This document shows positions 8,126 through 16,224 of a DNA stretch of 64,000 nucleotides, piece by piece; the first letter of the stretch is position 1, and the number at the start of each line of letters is the position of its first letter. The DNA lies in the NCBI RefSeq assembly GCF_030646845.1, contig NZ_JAUSLE010000055.1, positions 16,676 through 80,675 of the forward strand, given 5' to 3'. The notes beneath the pieces are model-generated. The model made no database searches and was not told the DNA's origin. It saw only the letters and a list, made by a program, of their open reading frames with translations. The stretch comes from Rhodoferax sp. (GTDB lineage: Bacteria > Pseudomonadota > Gammaproteobacteria > Burkholderiales > Burkholderiaceae_C). The position numbers were made by a program, and so were the translations under genes.

Positions 8126-8803
8126 TAAGTTGACACGCATCGGTCGCACGAAGTGTGCCCCGTCTACCGTCATGTGCGACTCAAAGCGTTCACGCACAGC
8201 CTGCAAAGTGCGGGCATCAAGGCGGTGATCCACGAATGTCACGCCGATCATGCGCTGTTCAAACTCGGCAAAGTCGCGGTAGCGCACCGGCGTCTCGAAC
8301 AAGGTCTCGGTCACTTGCTCCCATGCACCGGAAGACACCGCTTCCTGCACTGCGCGCAAGGCTGCGGCACGCACCTGCTCCTCGTCGTGGAACAAGCGCA
8401 TCACCTCGTTCAGCGCTCCGGCAAACACCGGCTCTGAAATATAGAGGAGACCTTCTGGTCGCAGCACACGGCGCACCTCCGCCAGCGCCGGGCTAAGCTG
8501 ATCCAGCGGGACGTGGTGCAAGGACTTCAGCATCAGCGCCAGATCGAAACGTTGCGCCTCAAATGGGATTGCCTGCGCACCCGCCTGAACGAATTGCAGG
8601 CGCTGCTGCAGGTTGAGCAGGTTCTTGGCGTGTTGACGCTCGTCCACCTCCAGCCCTGTGACCTCGCACCTTGGACATCGGGCAAGCAACTGGCGTGACA
8701 GGTGCGCGGCACCGCAGCCCAATTCGATGATCTGCGGGTGCTGGTTCAGGTCGACCAGCGATTGCAGCAAGTCGAGTTCGTCGGTGATCAGTGGCGTGTT
8801 CAT
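8111..8803 (-). CDS. Class I SAM-dependent methyltransferase
   Basis: A 230-residue methyltransferase_11/25-type protein. The SAM motif I IIELGCGAAHLSRQLL is at about residues 25-40, motif II acid is in TGLEVDE, and a MLKSLHHVP segment and RRVLRPEGLLYISEP follow. The C-terminal 90 residues form a cap that resembles UbiE-like small-molecule methyltransferases. No substrate can be assigned. The gene is convergent with psd and the last 15 bases of the two genes overlap tail to tail. Confidence 0.82.
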   Translation of the reverse strand: MNTPLITDELDLLQSLVDLNQHPQIIELGCGAAHLSRQLLARCPRCEVTGLEVDERQHAKNLLNLQQRLQFVQAGAQAIPFEAQRFDLALMLKSLHHVPLDQLSPALAEVRRVLRPEGLLYISEPVFAGALNEVMRLFHDEEQVRAAALRAVQEAVSSGAWEQVTETLFETPVRYRDFAEFEQRMIGVTFVDHRLDARTLQAVRERFESHMTVDGAHFVRPMRVNLLRKC

Positions 8804-8850
8804 GCAGTGGAGTCGTGATGAATGAATTGGATCTGGAGCGTACAGGTAAG

Positions 8851-8936
8851 TTACATAAATTTTATGGAAAATATGGCTATAGCCCTCGTGTTTATTGATT
8901 TTATAGCTATATAAAACGTAGCAAACGAATGCCTGC
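8851..8936 (+). repeat. Interspersed intergenic repeat, copy B
   Basis: AT-rich block with AAATTTTATGGAAAATATGG, TAGCCCTCGTG, then TAGCTAT and GTAGCAAA. The blocks are in the same order and spacing as copy A at 751-829. It lies upstream of the methyltransferase gene in an otherwise unassigned 384-base gap. Confidence 0.7.
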
Positions 8937-8950
8937 TGCCACGCAGGTTG

Positions 8951-9151
8951 TCATTGGCCGTTGTTGTGGAGTTTCCATTCTCCCTCGTGCCCCATGGTTT
9001 TGGTGAACTCCGGAACCTTGCAGCGCTGCGCGTCGGACGGGTTGTCTGATTGGGTGGGACTCCCAGGCCCCGCGCAATCGCCAGCGCGCGGGTCGCCGCT
9101 GTGGGAGGACTGGGATCTGGCAGCGCAACCCGCACCCGATTCTGATGCTGA
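8951..9151 (-). pseudogene. Possible 3' remnant of a small Cys-containing protein gene
   Basis: Most of the gap between the methyltransferase and the next hydrolase (8937-9187) has no clear gene. On the minus strand a frame of 66 codons is open, ending at 8951-8953 with protein-like text (QRCKVPEFTKTMGHEGEWK near the end, and GAGCAA near its start). It has no usable start codon and is preceded by an in-frame stop. It may be the tail of a decayed gene. I cannot name a family. Confidence 0.3.
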
Positions 9152-9187
9152 TCAGCGCTTGAGCCGGTGGCAAGCCAGAACCCCCTC

Positions 9188-10000
9188 TCAAAATTCGCTG
9201 CAATCCGATGAGTTGGTCCTGAGCCAACTGACAATCGCATCGGCCACTGTTTGCCACCCTGGCTCAAGCATCATGTCATGGGCGATATTTGGCAGAATAA
9301 TGGCTTGGGTCCCATAGGCACGCGCTGTGGCCTTGACCTGATCAGGGCTTATGAGCGTGTCTGCACCACCGCCCAAGATTAGCAGGGGTGTATTGACCTT
9401 CTCGGGTTTGGGCAGGCCGAGCCCCAACATTTCGGCAAAACAGCGGTAAGACTCGTCTTGCATTTGCTGCCAAAAAAGTTCGACTTGCGCCACAGGCATC
9501 TCATTTGGGAATAGCAGTTCCTTTGCCAACTCGGGGCTGCTGATCAATGGGTACAGGCTCCAGGTGGCGTTGACTTTGGCCATTAACCAAGGGTGGCGCC
9601 GGACCAGACGCAAGGCGGTGAGCAGCACCCCCATGGGTGGTATGGATGCCATTAGAACTCCCGCAGGTGCGCAATGCGTTTGCAGATACTTTTGAACCAC
9701 CAGACCGCCCATGGAATGGCCGATGACGATGGGCGGTGCACTTAACTGGCGGGCAACTTGGGCCACATCGTCCACATAATCTGCCAAACCGGTCCAGCGC
9801 AAACGCCGCCGACCCTCGCTGTTCCCGTGTCCTCGAAGACTAATCGCATGCACTTGGAACCCCTGCTGTGCGAGATAGTCCGCAAAATGCACCTTCCAAC
9901 ACCATGCGCCATGCCACGCGCCATGTACCAGCAGCACTGGATTGTTGCTTAACTCCTGCAAAGGCTGCTGCGACAGGACTTCCAAGTTCATTTTGCGCAT
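9188..10000 (-). CDS. Alpha/beta hydrolase
   Basis: A 270-residue alpha/beta-hydrolase-fold enzyme. The oxyanion-hole region LLVHGAWHGAWCW is at about residues 23-35, the nucleophile elbow is GHSMGG with Ser96, the acid is probably in GGGADTLIS (near 222), and the catalytic His is in NIAHDM (near 246). A helical cap lies between strands 6 and 7. Overall it resembles lysophospholipase or carboxylesterase-type hydrolases; the substrate is not predictable. It is an isolated gene, with a start at 10000 and a second possible ATG at 9991. Confidence 0.82.
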   Translation of the reverse strand: MRKMNLEVLSQQPLQELSNNPVLLVHGAWHGAWCWKVHFADYLAQQGFQVHAISLRGHGNSEGRRRLRWTGLADYVDDVAQVARQLSAPPIVIGHSMGGLVVQKYLQTHCAPAGVLMASIPPMGVLLTALRLVRRHPWLMAKVNATWSLYPLISSPELAKELLFPNEMPVAQVELFWQQMQDESYRCFAEMLGLGLPKPEKVNTPLLILGGGADTLISPDQVKATARAYGTQAIILPNIAHDMMLEPGWQTVADAIVSWLRTNSSDCSEF

Positions 10001-10330
10001 CGGTTTGGAGAGTCGATTGAACCTGCTGGCGTCTGGCTGCGCTTGATAAGTGTCAAAAGTAATGGCGATTGATGTAACTACCCATCAATTGGGTCAAAAC
10101 TCACAAGCAGACCAGCCCATTGAAGCGTGTGATAACGATGTATATAAAAACGAAGAAAAGTCACGGCACGTCACGGCGCGCGGCGTGCCCGGGCTGTTTG
10201 CGCGCGACGAACGCGTGGTCTGTGTGTTCGAGTCGGCCCGTGGCCGTTCGCGCTGCCCTCGGTCAAAGCCACGTCAGCAGTAACAAAGATACGACCTGTC
10301 GCACGAATTAGCGCTTGACAAAACAGACAC
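10001..10330. other. Gene-poor stretch upstream of the hydrolase
   Basis: Between the hydrolase start and the sox terminator I see no intact gene. The only recognisable content is the psd fragment at about 10172-10256. The sequence around it is AT-richer than its neighbours and looks like a scar of past gene loss. Confidence 0.5.
10172..10256 (+). pseudogene. Fragment of a second psd gene
   Basis: About 80 bases closely match psd 7772-7854. They encode [20 protein letters not shown], against the intact gene's [20 protein letters not shown]. The next codons would read RGPFAL but one base is missing, so the frame breaks. Differences are spread over the block, so it is not a recent copy of the intact gene. 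It looks like what remains of an older psd. Confidence 0.8.
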
Positions 10331-10364
10331 AAAAAAAGTCCTACCCCTTGCGGGAAGGACTTTC
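10331..10364 (-). terminator. Rho-independent terminator of the sox operon
   Basis: On the minus strand a hairpin with arms GAAAGTCCT and AGGACTTT, separated by a GC-rich inner part, is followed by a run of seven T residues. It starts 19 bases after the soxX stop codon, so it ends the sox transcript. Confidence 0.88.
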
Positions 10365-10382
10365 ATGGAGTTCACCTTGAGC

Positions 10383-11006
10383 TTATTGGTTGACCGGCGA
10401 CTTGGGATCGAGCAGAAAGGCTGTCATGTCCTTGATCTGAGTTTCCGTCAGACCGTTCAAATGACCAAAGCGGGGCATATTCGAGCAGGCGTTATAGGCC
10501 TTGGCATTGTAAAGCTTGCCCCAGGTGTACTTCACGACTTCCTCGGAATTGCCCCGAAGCTTTCCATAATGGTAAAGGCTTGGCCCAAGATTGCCGAAGG
10601 AAATTTCCTTCTTGGTCATCTGATGGCATGCGTAGCAGTTACCGCCATTGACGGTGTCAGACTTGTTGTTCCAAGCCATGCCAACGCCGCTTTGGGCAAT
10701 TTTTTCGGCCTTCGTCCAGTCACCCAGGTACTTGCCGTCAGACGGCATCTTGATGGTTGCCAGTTGCTCCTGCTCGAGACGCTTGCGCAGCGTCGCGTCA
10801 AGATCCTTGCCCGTCATCTCTGCTTCCGAACAGGCGGCCTGCAACCCATCCTGATTTAGGCGCTCATGCTTGGCAATACCTTTGGTCTCGAAGGACTGAT
10901 TGAGCATGTCCTTTGTCATCTTTTGGTAGTCATCGCCGGCGAAAGTGGCGCAACCTGCCAGCACGACTGCAGAGACAGAGGCAAAGATAAATGTGGTTTT
11001 TTTCAT
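10383..11006 (-). CDS. soxX: SoxX, c-type cytochrome of thiosulfate oxidation
   Basis: Periplasmic monohaem subunit of the SoxAX complex, which joins thiosulfate to the SoxY carrier; 207 residues. A signal sequence with a lipobox-like VLAGC (Cys19) suggests membrane tethering. The haem site CYACH is at 124-128 and the likely distal ligand Met177 is in MPRFG. The N-terminal half (about 25-105) is a helical extension longer than in minimal SoxX proteins. AAGGAG precedes the ATG. It is the last gene of the cluster, 21 bases after soxA and before a strong terminator. Confidence 0.93.
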   Translation of the reverse strand: MKKTTFIFASVSAVVLAGCATFAGDDYQKMTKDMLNQSFETKGIAKHERLNQDGLQAACSEAEMTGKDLDATLRKRLEQEQLATIKMPSDGKYLGDWTKAEKIAQSGVGMAWNNKSDTVNGGNCYACHQMTKKEISFGNLGPSLYHYGKLRGNSEEVVKYTWGKLYNAKAYNACSNMPRFGHLNGLTETQIKDMTAFLLDPKSPVNQ

Positions 11007-11027
11007 ACTAATTTCTCCTTGCCCAAA

Positions 11028-11831
11028 TTAACGCTTGATGGTGGGGGCAAGAGACGGAACGTCTTTGCCATTTACACCCATATAGACCGACAGAGCGACG
11101 GTGGCTTCAGACCCAAATTTGGGAGACGGGAAGCGCTGCAGCCGCAGGCAGTCATTCAACCGTTGCTGCATGGGCCAGAGTTGGCTGTTGCTGACGCGAT
11201 AGGCCGGCCAAGAGGTGAAGGCACGGCCGGCAGGAACGTTCTTGGTGAGATTGGGCAGGCCCTGCAGGCGAATGCGCTTGTCGTCAGCGTTATGGCAGGT
11301 GGCGCAGGAAAAGTCGTAAGGACCGGCGCGGTAATAGAAGGCACGTTTGCCCAGCTCATACATGCGCCTTTCTTCGGCATGCGCCTGCGGCACATTTACC
11401 GGCATGCCCTTGGACTGCGTGACGACAAATGTGGCCAGCGAGATGATCTTCTTGTGGTCATCCTTGTTGTAATCAGCATCCTTTACATCGAAACCCTGCA
11501 GGGTATGCATGCAATAGGACAGGCGCATCTCGAGATCCATCACCTTGCCGGCATCGGCAAAGTAGCGAGGCAGCAAGACGTAGGCGCCTTTGAGCACGCC
11601 GGGGCCGATACCAAGATCGCATTGCTCAAGGGAGGCCTTCTTGGGACCGTCTTTTTTCTTCCAGAGTTCCTCGCCCTTGGCTTCCCACAGTTCCGCAGGG
11701 TTGCCATCAGCAATCATTTCGCGATATTGATCGATCGCTTTTTCAGCCTCCGACTGTGCCAACACGGCGCCGGGCGAGAGCAGACTCGCCGCAAAGGCGA
11801 AGCCAAACACTTTAAATTTGGATGGGATCAT
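11028..11831 (-). CDS. soxA: SoxA, diheme-type cytochrome with one visible haem site
   Basis: Catalytic subunit of SoxAX, 267 residues with a Sec signal peptide ending near AQS (25-27). One CxxCH is present (CATCH, 176-180). The active-site cysteine, which binds haem iron as a persulfide in the family, is Cys228 in NDCLRLQRFP. The first haem site of diheme SoxA proteins is replaced by Cys71 and Cys107, likely a disulfide as in monohaem SoxA. It transfers thiosulfate to SoxY together with SoxX. It lies between soxZ and soxX in an operon. Confidence 0.93.
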   Translation of the reverse strand: MIPSKFKVFGFAFAASLLSPGAVLAQSEAEKAIDQYREMIADGNPAELWEAKGEELWKKKDGPKKASLEQCDLGIGPGVLKGAYVLLPRYFADAGKVMDLEMRLSYCMHTLQGFDVKDADYNKDDHKKIISLATFVVTQSKGMPVNVPQAHAEERRMYELGKRAFYYRAGPYDFSCATCHNADDKRIRLQGLPNLTKNVPAGRAFTSWPAYRVSNSQLWPMQQRLNDCLRLQRFPSPKFGSEATVALSVYMGVNGKDVPSLAPTIKR

Positions 11832-11916
11832 TTTGTTTCCTTCGTTTTAATAATGGTGCGGCCACCGATTGCATGCCGCCCTTGTCAGACACCACTGACA
11901 CTACTTCAACGATGTC

Positions 11917-12228
11917 TCAAGAAGCCGTAGCTTCGTCGGTACGGGTTTCGCCCTTGCTGTCTTTCCATGTCACGGCGATCTTGTCGCCGGCCTTGGCGCC
12001 CTTGACGACGAACTGCAGGAACGGGTTCTTGGAAACCGCGGGGCCCCACTCTGCCGTCATGACGACCTTTCCATTGTGGCTGGCGGACACTTCGTTGATA
12101 AACCAGGCGGGAACGAGTTTGCCCGCCGAGTCCTTGCGTTGCCCGGACTCCATCTCGTGGCTCATCAAGACACGGACGGTTGCTTTGTCACCAGCGACTT
12201 GAGCGCGAATGCGCATTGGATCTGCCAT
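11917..12228 (-). CDS. soxZ: SoxZ, partner of the sulfur carrier SoxY
   Basis: A 103-residue beta-sandwich protein that forms the SoxYZ heterodimer, the periplasmic carrier of sulfur intermediates. Family features are seen from RIRAQ at the start, HEMESGQRKDSAGK (about 24-37), NEVSASHNGK and the C-terminal WKDSKGETRTDEA. It has no signal peptide, as expected, because it is co-exported with the Tat substrate SoxY. The gene is 55 bases downstream of soxY. Confidence 0.93.
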   Translation of the reverse strand: MADPMRIRAQVAGDKATVRVLMSHEMESGQRKDSAGKLVPAWFINEVSASHNGKVVMTAEWGPAVSKNPFLQFVVKGAKAGDKIAVTWKDSKGETRTDEATAS

Positions 12229-12283
12229 TTTTCTACTCCTGAATCAGTATTGATTGAATTGGGGAAAGTGAGGTGCGCGGGGA

Positions 12284-12742
12284 TTAACCGCCGCAACCAC
12301 CGAGCGTGACCTTGACTTCTTTTTTCGCAAAAAGGGCCTTGCCGTCTGCCATCACGGCCACGGCATACACGTCGGACGACTGGCCCATCTTGGAACGCGT
12401 GGCAAAGCTTGCGTCCACGCTGTCGGTCACATTGAACAGGGCAACCAGGGCCGCGGGGTTCTTCTCGACCAGAATCAGAATCTGCTTGACGCCAGGCAGG
12501 GACGTGCTGGCGGTCAGCGGCACGACCGCGCCGTTTTCAGCAATGTCGGGGCCGCCGATGGTGACGTCCTTGCTTTCGACCGGCGCGCCGGCGCCGAGCG
12601 CCTTCAGCACGTCAGCCAGGCTCTTCGCCTCGAAGGCCGTCTTGTTGTACGCGGCCAACGCGTACTGGGGGAACAGGCCCGTGGATGCCAGCAGGCCAGC
12701 CACGATAGCGCTGTGTTTGAGTGTCTCGCGACGAGTTTGCAT
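12284..12742 (-). CDS. soxY: SoxY, sulfur-carrier protein
   Basis: Carrier subunit of SoxYZ, 152 residues. The N-terminus has a twin-arginine signal (RRETLK followed by a hydrophobic stretch). The C-terminus is the swinging-arm motif GGCGG with Cys150, which covalently carries thiosulfate-derived sulfur. The ATG at 12742 was chosen because it starts the Tat signal and has AAGGAA upstream; a longer open frame to 12814 runs into the dsrE gene. No soxB or soxCD is seen in this window, so oxidation must be completed by genes elsewhere or stop at an intermediate. Confidence 0.93.
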   Translation of the reverse strand: MQTRRETLKHSAIVAGLLASTGLFPQYALAAYNKTAFEAKSLADVLKALGAGAPVESKDVTIGGPDIAENGAVVPLTASTSLPGVKQILILVEKNPAALVALFNVTDSVDASFATRSKMGQSSDVYAVAVMADGKALFAKKEVKVTLGGCGG

Positions 12743-12794
12743 GTTTGGTTTCCTTGGTTGGATGTCATTACAGAGAAAGTTTTGTACGGGCGGC

Positions 12795-13259
12795 TCAAGG
12801 GCGGATGTAGGCATAACCCTGCTGTTGTTTTTGCATCAGCTCCACGACACCGGCAGGCACATACCCGATGGTGGGTAGCATGTCGGCATGGGTCAGCTTC
12901 TGCGCCCGCAGCGTGGTCTCGCACGCCACCACCTTGACGCCGCTTTTCAGGGCACCGGCAATGCGTTGGGCCACAGGGGAGTCGGTCTTGAGCATGCCAA
13001 TGCCGGGACCGTAGACAACGATCTCCTGTTCGACATTTTCCGCACCCAGATCGGTCTGTACGTTTTGCACATTGTTCAGCGCCAGGCCCCACTTGGCGGG
13101 GTCGCTGTCACTGACTTGGAACACGATCTTGTTTTTTGCAGTCGTTGCCTGCGCCTGTGCCTCGGACGACATGAGCGTCGCTGCGAGCACAATCGCACCC
13201 AGCGACAAAAGGGTTCGCCGTCCCGTACTGTTTAGGGCGGCGTGTTTGAAAGTTGTCAT
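12795..13259 (-). CDS. Exported DsrE-family protein
   Basis: A 154-residue DsrE/DsrF-fold protein with a signal peptide (GRRTLLSLG followed by a hydrophobic core, cleavage near AQAQA at 34-38). The fold body begins KNKIVFQVSDSDP and has the conserved Cys113 in VACETT, at the position used for persulfide binding in this superfamily. Being exported and placed directly ahead of soxY, it may accept or deliver sulfane sulfur in the periplasm. The two genes are separated by about 50 bases. Confidence 0.82.
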   Translation of the reverse strand: MTTFKHAALNSTGRRTLLSLGAIVLAATLMSSEAQAQATTAKNKIVFQVSDSDPAKWGLALNNVQNVQTDLGAENVEQEIVVYGPGIGMLKTDSPVAQRIAGALKSGVKVVACETTLRAQKLTHADMLPTIGYVPAGVVELMQKQQQGYAYIRP

Positions 13260-13308
13260 GCGGATCTCCTGGTTGTACTACTTGGAATCATCTTGCAGGC
13301 GGTGCGGG

Positions 13309-13884
13309 TCAACCCGGCGGCTTGGCGAACGCTGTCTGTGCCACCGTGAGCGCCTTCTTCTTTTGTGACACCATGATCAGCGGTTTGTCGCCTGTCTTCG
13401 ATGTCACTACCTGCCAATAAACGTCGGCCCACCAGCCCGAGCTTTCCTTCAGGGCTATCGGTTTGTCGAACGCAAAGACGGTGACCATGCCGCCCTTTTC
13501 AAAAAAGGTGGTGAGGTGGTAAACAAGATGCCCTTCAATCTCACACGGGCGCATCAATTGGGGGTAGCCCGGTACGGCATGGACGTGCTCCAGCCCAAGG
13601 TGGGCGAGCAAGGGTTTCGCTTCCATGAAGTTGCCGCGCAGGGTGCGTTCGTAATACTCGTGCTCAATGGCGCCGCGCACCAGTTCGGGTGGTCGAACGG
13701 CGAGAGCGCCACCTAGTGCTGTACCCATCAGCACCAATGCAGCGATGCCCAGTCGCACGCCCCAGCGGGCGAGCAGCGGTGTGCGGCGCAACAGGATGGC
13801 AGGAGTTTCGCCGGGCTCGTAGGCCAGGGACAGTTCTGCACGCGCGCGCAGGTCAAACTCGTCTTCTTGGTGTAGGTGTGTCAT
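13309..13884 (-). CDS. Membrane-anchored putative anti-sigma factor (DUF3379-like)
   Basis: A 191-residue protein with a charged N-terminal cytoplasmic part (about 1-40), one membrane helix (about 44-64) and a periplasmic domain of about 125 residues. The latter contains MRPCEIEGHLVYHL and GGMVTVFAFDKP, which resemble DUF3379-type anti-sigma proteins. Its ATG starts one base after the end of the sigma-factor gene, the usual arrangement of an ECF factor and its regulator. A lone Cys near residue 109 in the periplasmic domain could be a redox or thiol sensor. Anti-sigma function is inferred. Confidence 0.68.
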   Translation of the reverse strand: MTHLHQEDEFDLRARAELSLAYEPGETPAILLRRTPLLARWGVRLGIAALVLMGTALGGALAVRPPELVRGAIEHEYYERTLRGNFMEAKPLLAHLGLEHVHAVPGYPQLMRPCEIEGHLVYHLTTFFEKGGMVTVFAFDKPIALKESSGWWADVYWQVVTSKTGDKPLIMVSQKKKALTVAQTAFAKPPG

Positions 13885-13885
13885 G

Positions 13886-14428
13886 TCAAGTTCTTCTGAT
13901 CGTCGTCACGTTGCTCGTCACCGGCATGGATGGCTTCTGCTGACGGACACATGTTGTCATGGCGGTCTTCAAAGCATCGCGCGCGCGCGACAGACGCGAC
14001 AGTACGGTGCCTGGTGCAATCTCGAGCGCTTCGGCAATTTGTGCCGTGGGCATGTCGTCAAAGTAATGCAGCACCAGCACTTCACGATGGATGGGCGCAA
14101 TCCGGCCCAGGGCCTTCACCACGTCCAGCCGGTTGTCGATGCCCGAGTCGGGCGCGTGTTGTAAATCGGCCTCGTTGCTGTCCTCCAGCGACTGCACACA
14201 CGGGCTGATATGCCGGAAGATGCTGCGCCGCATGATCTTGAACAGCCACGGCCGCGCCAACGACGCGTCGCGCAATTGGTCCCGGCAGTTCCAGGCATTG
14301 GCGAAACAGTCCTGCACCACGTCTTCCGCCACCGCGCGCGAGCCGGTCAACGCCCAGGCGCTGCGCATCAGGAAACGATAGTGATCGCGCACCCATTGGT
14401 TGTAGCGCGCTTCGGAATTCAGGAACAT
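13886..14428 (-). CDS. ECF sigma factor linked to the sox operon
   Basis: RNA polymerase sigma factor of the ECF class, 180 residues. Region 2 includes RSAWALTGSRAVAEDVVQDC (about 22-41) and PWLFKIMRR. Region 4 includes HREVLVLHYFDDMPTAQIAE and the recognition helix APGTVLSRLSRARDALK (about 138-154). The start overlaps the end of the 80-residue protein gene by ten bases. It lies upstream of the anti-sigma candidate and sox genes, so it probably controls them. Its promoter cannot be identified by eye. Confidence 0.88.
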   Translation of the reverse strand: MFLNSEARYNQWVRDHYRFLMRSAWALTGSRAVAEDVVQDCFANAWNCRDQLRDASLARPWLFKIMRRSIFRHISPCVQSLEDSNEADLQHAPDSGIDNRLDVVKALGRIAPIHREVLVLHYFDDMPTAQIAEALEIAPGTVLSRLSRARDALKTAMTTCVRQQKPSMPVTSNVTTIRRT

Positions 14429-14661
14429 GAGTTAAAGAGCGCAGGAATGGGCTTTCCATTCCCTACAGGCACGGGTATTTCGTCGGGGTTTACCCCCGCA
14501 TTGGGGCCTCCATTGCATCCACCGCCACCGGTACCCCACGGCTGATGAGTTCGCAGTCCTGGCATTTCTGCATCCAGTTTTGCTATTGAAAAAGTAGTAT
14601 GTATGTCAAGCTGGTCGGGGTCGGCGTCGGGCGTAGGGGGAGGTGGTTGCAGGGTGGGCAT
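14419..14661 (-). CDS. 80-residue Gly/Pro-rich protein with a TGGGGCNGG motif
   Basis: An unrecognised small protein. Residues 1-19 are Pro/Asp-rich, 20-33 form a possible helix (HTTFSIAKLDAEMP), 43-55 contain the striking TGGGGCNGGPN with Cys49, and the end is PALFNSCS with Cys79. No signal peptide or membrane helix is visible. The gene starts 22 bases after the stop of the PAS/sigma-54 regulator gene and overlaps the ECF sigma gene by ten bases, so it is likely a real part of the operon. No strong ribosome site is seen. Possible roles are a metal or sulfur-binding protein or a peptide precursor; none is shown. Confidence 0.6.
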   Translation of the reverse strand: MPTLQPPPPTPDADPDQLDIHTTFSIAKLDAEMPGLRTHQPWGTGGGGCNGGPNAGVNPDEIPVPVGNGKPIPALFNSCS

Positions 14662-14683
14662 GGCTTAGAGCAATTGCCCAACT

Positions 14684-16030
14684 TCACTCCAGCGCCTTAA
14701 GCCTGCGGTACAGCGAGCGCTCGCTGATCCCCAGCTTCTGTGCCAGGTCAGCCCGGCTGCCCTGGTGGCCCGCCAGCAGTTGCTGCAGCGCGGCGCGTTC
14801 GATGGTTTTGAGCGCGCCGGGTGCCAGGGTGATGCGGTCCATCGTGCTGGCGCTGTCAACCGCGGCAGCTTGCGGGTCGGTACGCGGCGCGGCTGAGGGG
14901 CGCCGGCCCGACAGCAGCGCCTGCTCAACATGTGCGACCTCCAGCGTATCGCCATCACACAGCAAGGCCGCGCGCTCCAGCAGGTTTCGCAACTCACGTA
15001 CATTGCCGGGGAAGTCCTGCACTTGCAGCAAACGCAGGGCCGGTTCGCTGATCTGCAGCTTGCGCTGTGGCGCCACGCGCGCCAGCAGGGCCGCAGCCAA
15101 CAGGTCAATGTCGTCCCGGCGCTCCCGCAGGGCCGGCAGGTGGATGGGGAAGGTGCTCAGGCGGTAGTACAAGTCTTCACGAAAAGTCCCTGTTGACACC
15201 ATCTGGTCCAGATCGCGGTGGGTGGCCGATACCACGCGGATGTCCGCATGGCGCTGGTCGGTGCTGCCAACGCGGCGGTAGGTGCCGGTTTCCAGCAAGC
15301 GCAGCAGTTTGACCTGCATGGCCAGCGGAATATCGCCCACCTCGTCCAGAAACAGTGTGCCACCACTGGCCGCCTCAACCAGCCCGCCCCGGGCCGTATT
15401 GGCGCCGGTAAAAGCACCACGTTCATGGCCAAAAAGTTCGGACTCAAACAGGTTTTCCGGCAGGCTGGAGCAGTCCACCGCCACCAGGGGGCGGTGCGCG
15501 CGCGGGCTGGCCTCGTGCACGGCTCTGGCCACCAGTTCTTTGCCGGTGCCGGATTCGCCCAGCAGCAGCACCGTCGCCTGCGACGGCGCCACACGGGCCA
15601 CCAGCGCCAGCATGTGCTGAAAGCTGGGCGCACGGCCGATCAGGCCCTGCACTACCGCCTTGCCCTGCGCCACCCGCAGCGGCTCCATTTTCTCGACGAA
15701 GTAAGCAAGCTCGCCACTGGCTTCCAGCAACGGTGCCAGTTCAATATTGACGTACTCCTCGCCCTTGGGCGTGTGGTGCAGGTGCAGCACCCGCTCGCGC
15801 TGGCCCGATTCACGTGACTTGGCCAGCGGGCAGGTTTCGCCCGCCTGGTCGCACGGGACACTGAAGTGATGGGACACCTCGTAGCACGTTCGTCCCACCA
15901 CGCTGCGATCAGGGCTGAACTGACGCCTGTAAGCGGCATTGGCCGCCAGAATGCGGTATTGCGTGTCGAACAGGATGTGGGGCTCGCTCAGTCCCTCCAG
16001 GTAGGACATTAGTTCGGGCAGTGGTTTCAC
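14684..16030 (-). CDS. PAS-domain sigma-54-dependent transcriptional activator
   Basis: A 448-residue enhancer-binding protein. The N-terminal PAS domain (about 8-115) has three cysteines (49, 60, 67) in [20 protein letters not shown], suggesting redox, haem or metal sensing. The AAA+ domain (about 130-360) has the Walker A GESGTGKE (158-165), the sigma-54 contact loop GAFTGA (205-210) and Walker [12 protein letters not shown]. The C-terminus is a Fis-type helix-turn-helix (about 405-448). The GTG start at 16030 has AGGAG upstream. It is divergent from the cytochrome bd operon and leads the sox regulatory operon, so it may control both. Confidence 0.9.
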   Translation of the reverse strand: MKPLPELMSYLEGLSEPHILFDTQYRILAANAAYRRQFSPDRSVVGRTCYEVSHHFSVPCDQAGETCPLAKSRESGQRERVLHLHHTPKGEEYVNIELAPLLEASGELAYFVEKMEPLRVAQGKAVVQGLIGRAPSFQHMLALVARVAPSQATVLLLGESGTGKELVARAVHEASPRAHRPLVAVDCSSLPENLFESELFGHERGAFTGANTARGGLVEAASGGTLFLDEVGDIPLAMQVKLLRLLETGTYRRVGSTDQRHADIRVVSATHRDLDQMVSTGTFREDLYYRLSTFPIHLPALRERRDDIDLLAAALLARVAPQRKLQISEPALRLLQVQDFPGNVRELRNLLERAALLCDGDTLEVAHVEQALLSGRRPSAAPRTDPQAAAVDSASTMDRITLAPGALKTIERAALQQLLAGHQGSRADLAQKLGISERSLYRRLKALE

Positions 16031-16050
16031 GCGGGCTCCTTGTGTGCGGG

Positions 16051-16099
16051 TGCCAGTTTATGCCCTAAATGGCAGTTAGCTGCCAGAATTGACAGTTAT
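16051..16099. promoter_or_regulatory. Clustered TGnCAGTTA boxes and a perfect dyad (putative operator)
   Basis: Three direct copies of a TGnCAGTT box lie at 16051-16060, 16070-16079 and 16090-16099, spaced about 20 bases apart (two helical turns). The middle copy is half of a perfect inverted repeat TGGCAG-TTAG-CTGCCA at 16070-16085. They sit about 20-70 bases upstream of the regulator start and 80-130 bases ahead of the predicted sigma-54 promoter, the usual distance for enhancer sites. Binding by the adjacent PAS regulator is inferred. Confidence 0.6.
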
Positions 16100-16179
16100 T
16101 CACCTGCTGCCATGCGCCATGCGCGACGACTAGAGCGCTAACCCGTTGAATTCATTGACCACTGGTGCGGGCGGCCGCA

Positions 16180-16194
16180 TGGCATGGTTCTTGA
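16180..16194 (+). promoter_or_regulatory. Candidate sigma-54 promoter of the cyd operon
   Basis: The sequence TGGCATGGTTCTTGA fits the sigma-54 consensus TGGCACG-N4-TTGC, with a correct GG at -24 and TTG before -12; the -12 C is replaced by A. It lies about 30 bases upstream of cydP and downstream of the putative enhancer boxes. The match is imperfect. Confidence 0.5.
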
Positions 16195-16224
16195 GTTGTT
16201 CCATAGGCGAATGTATGAACTGTC

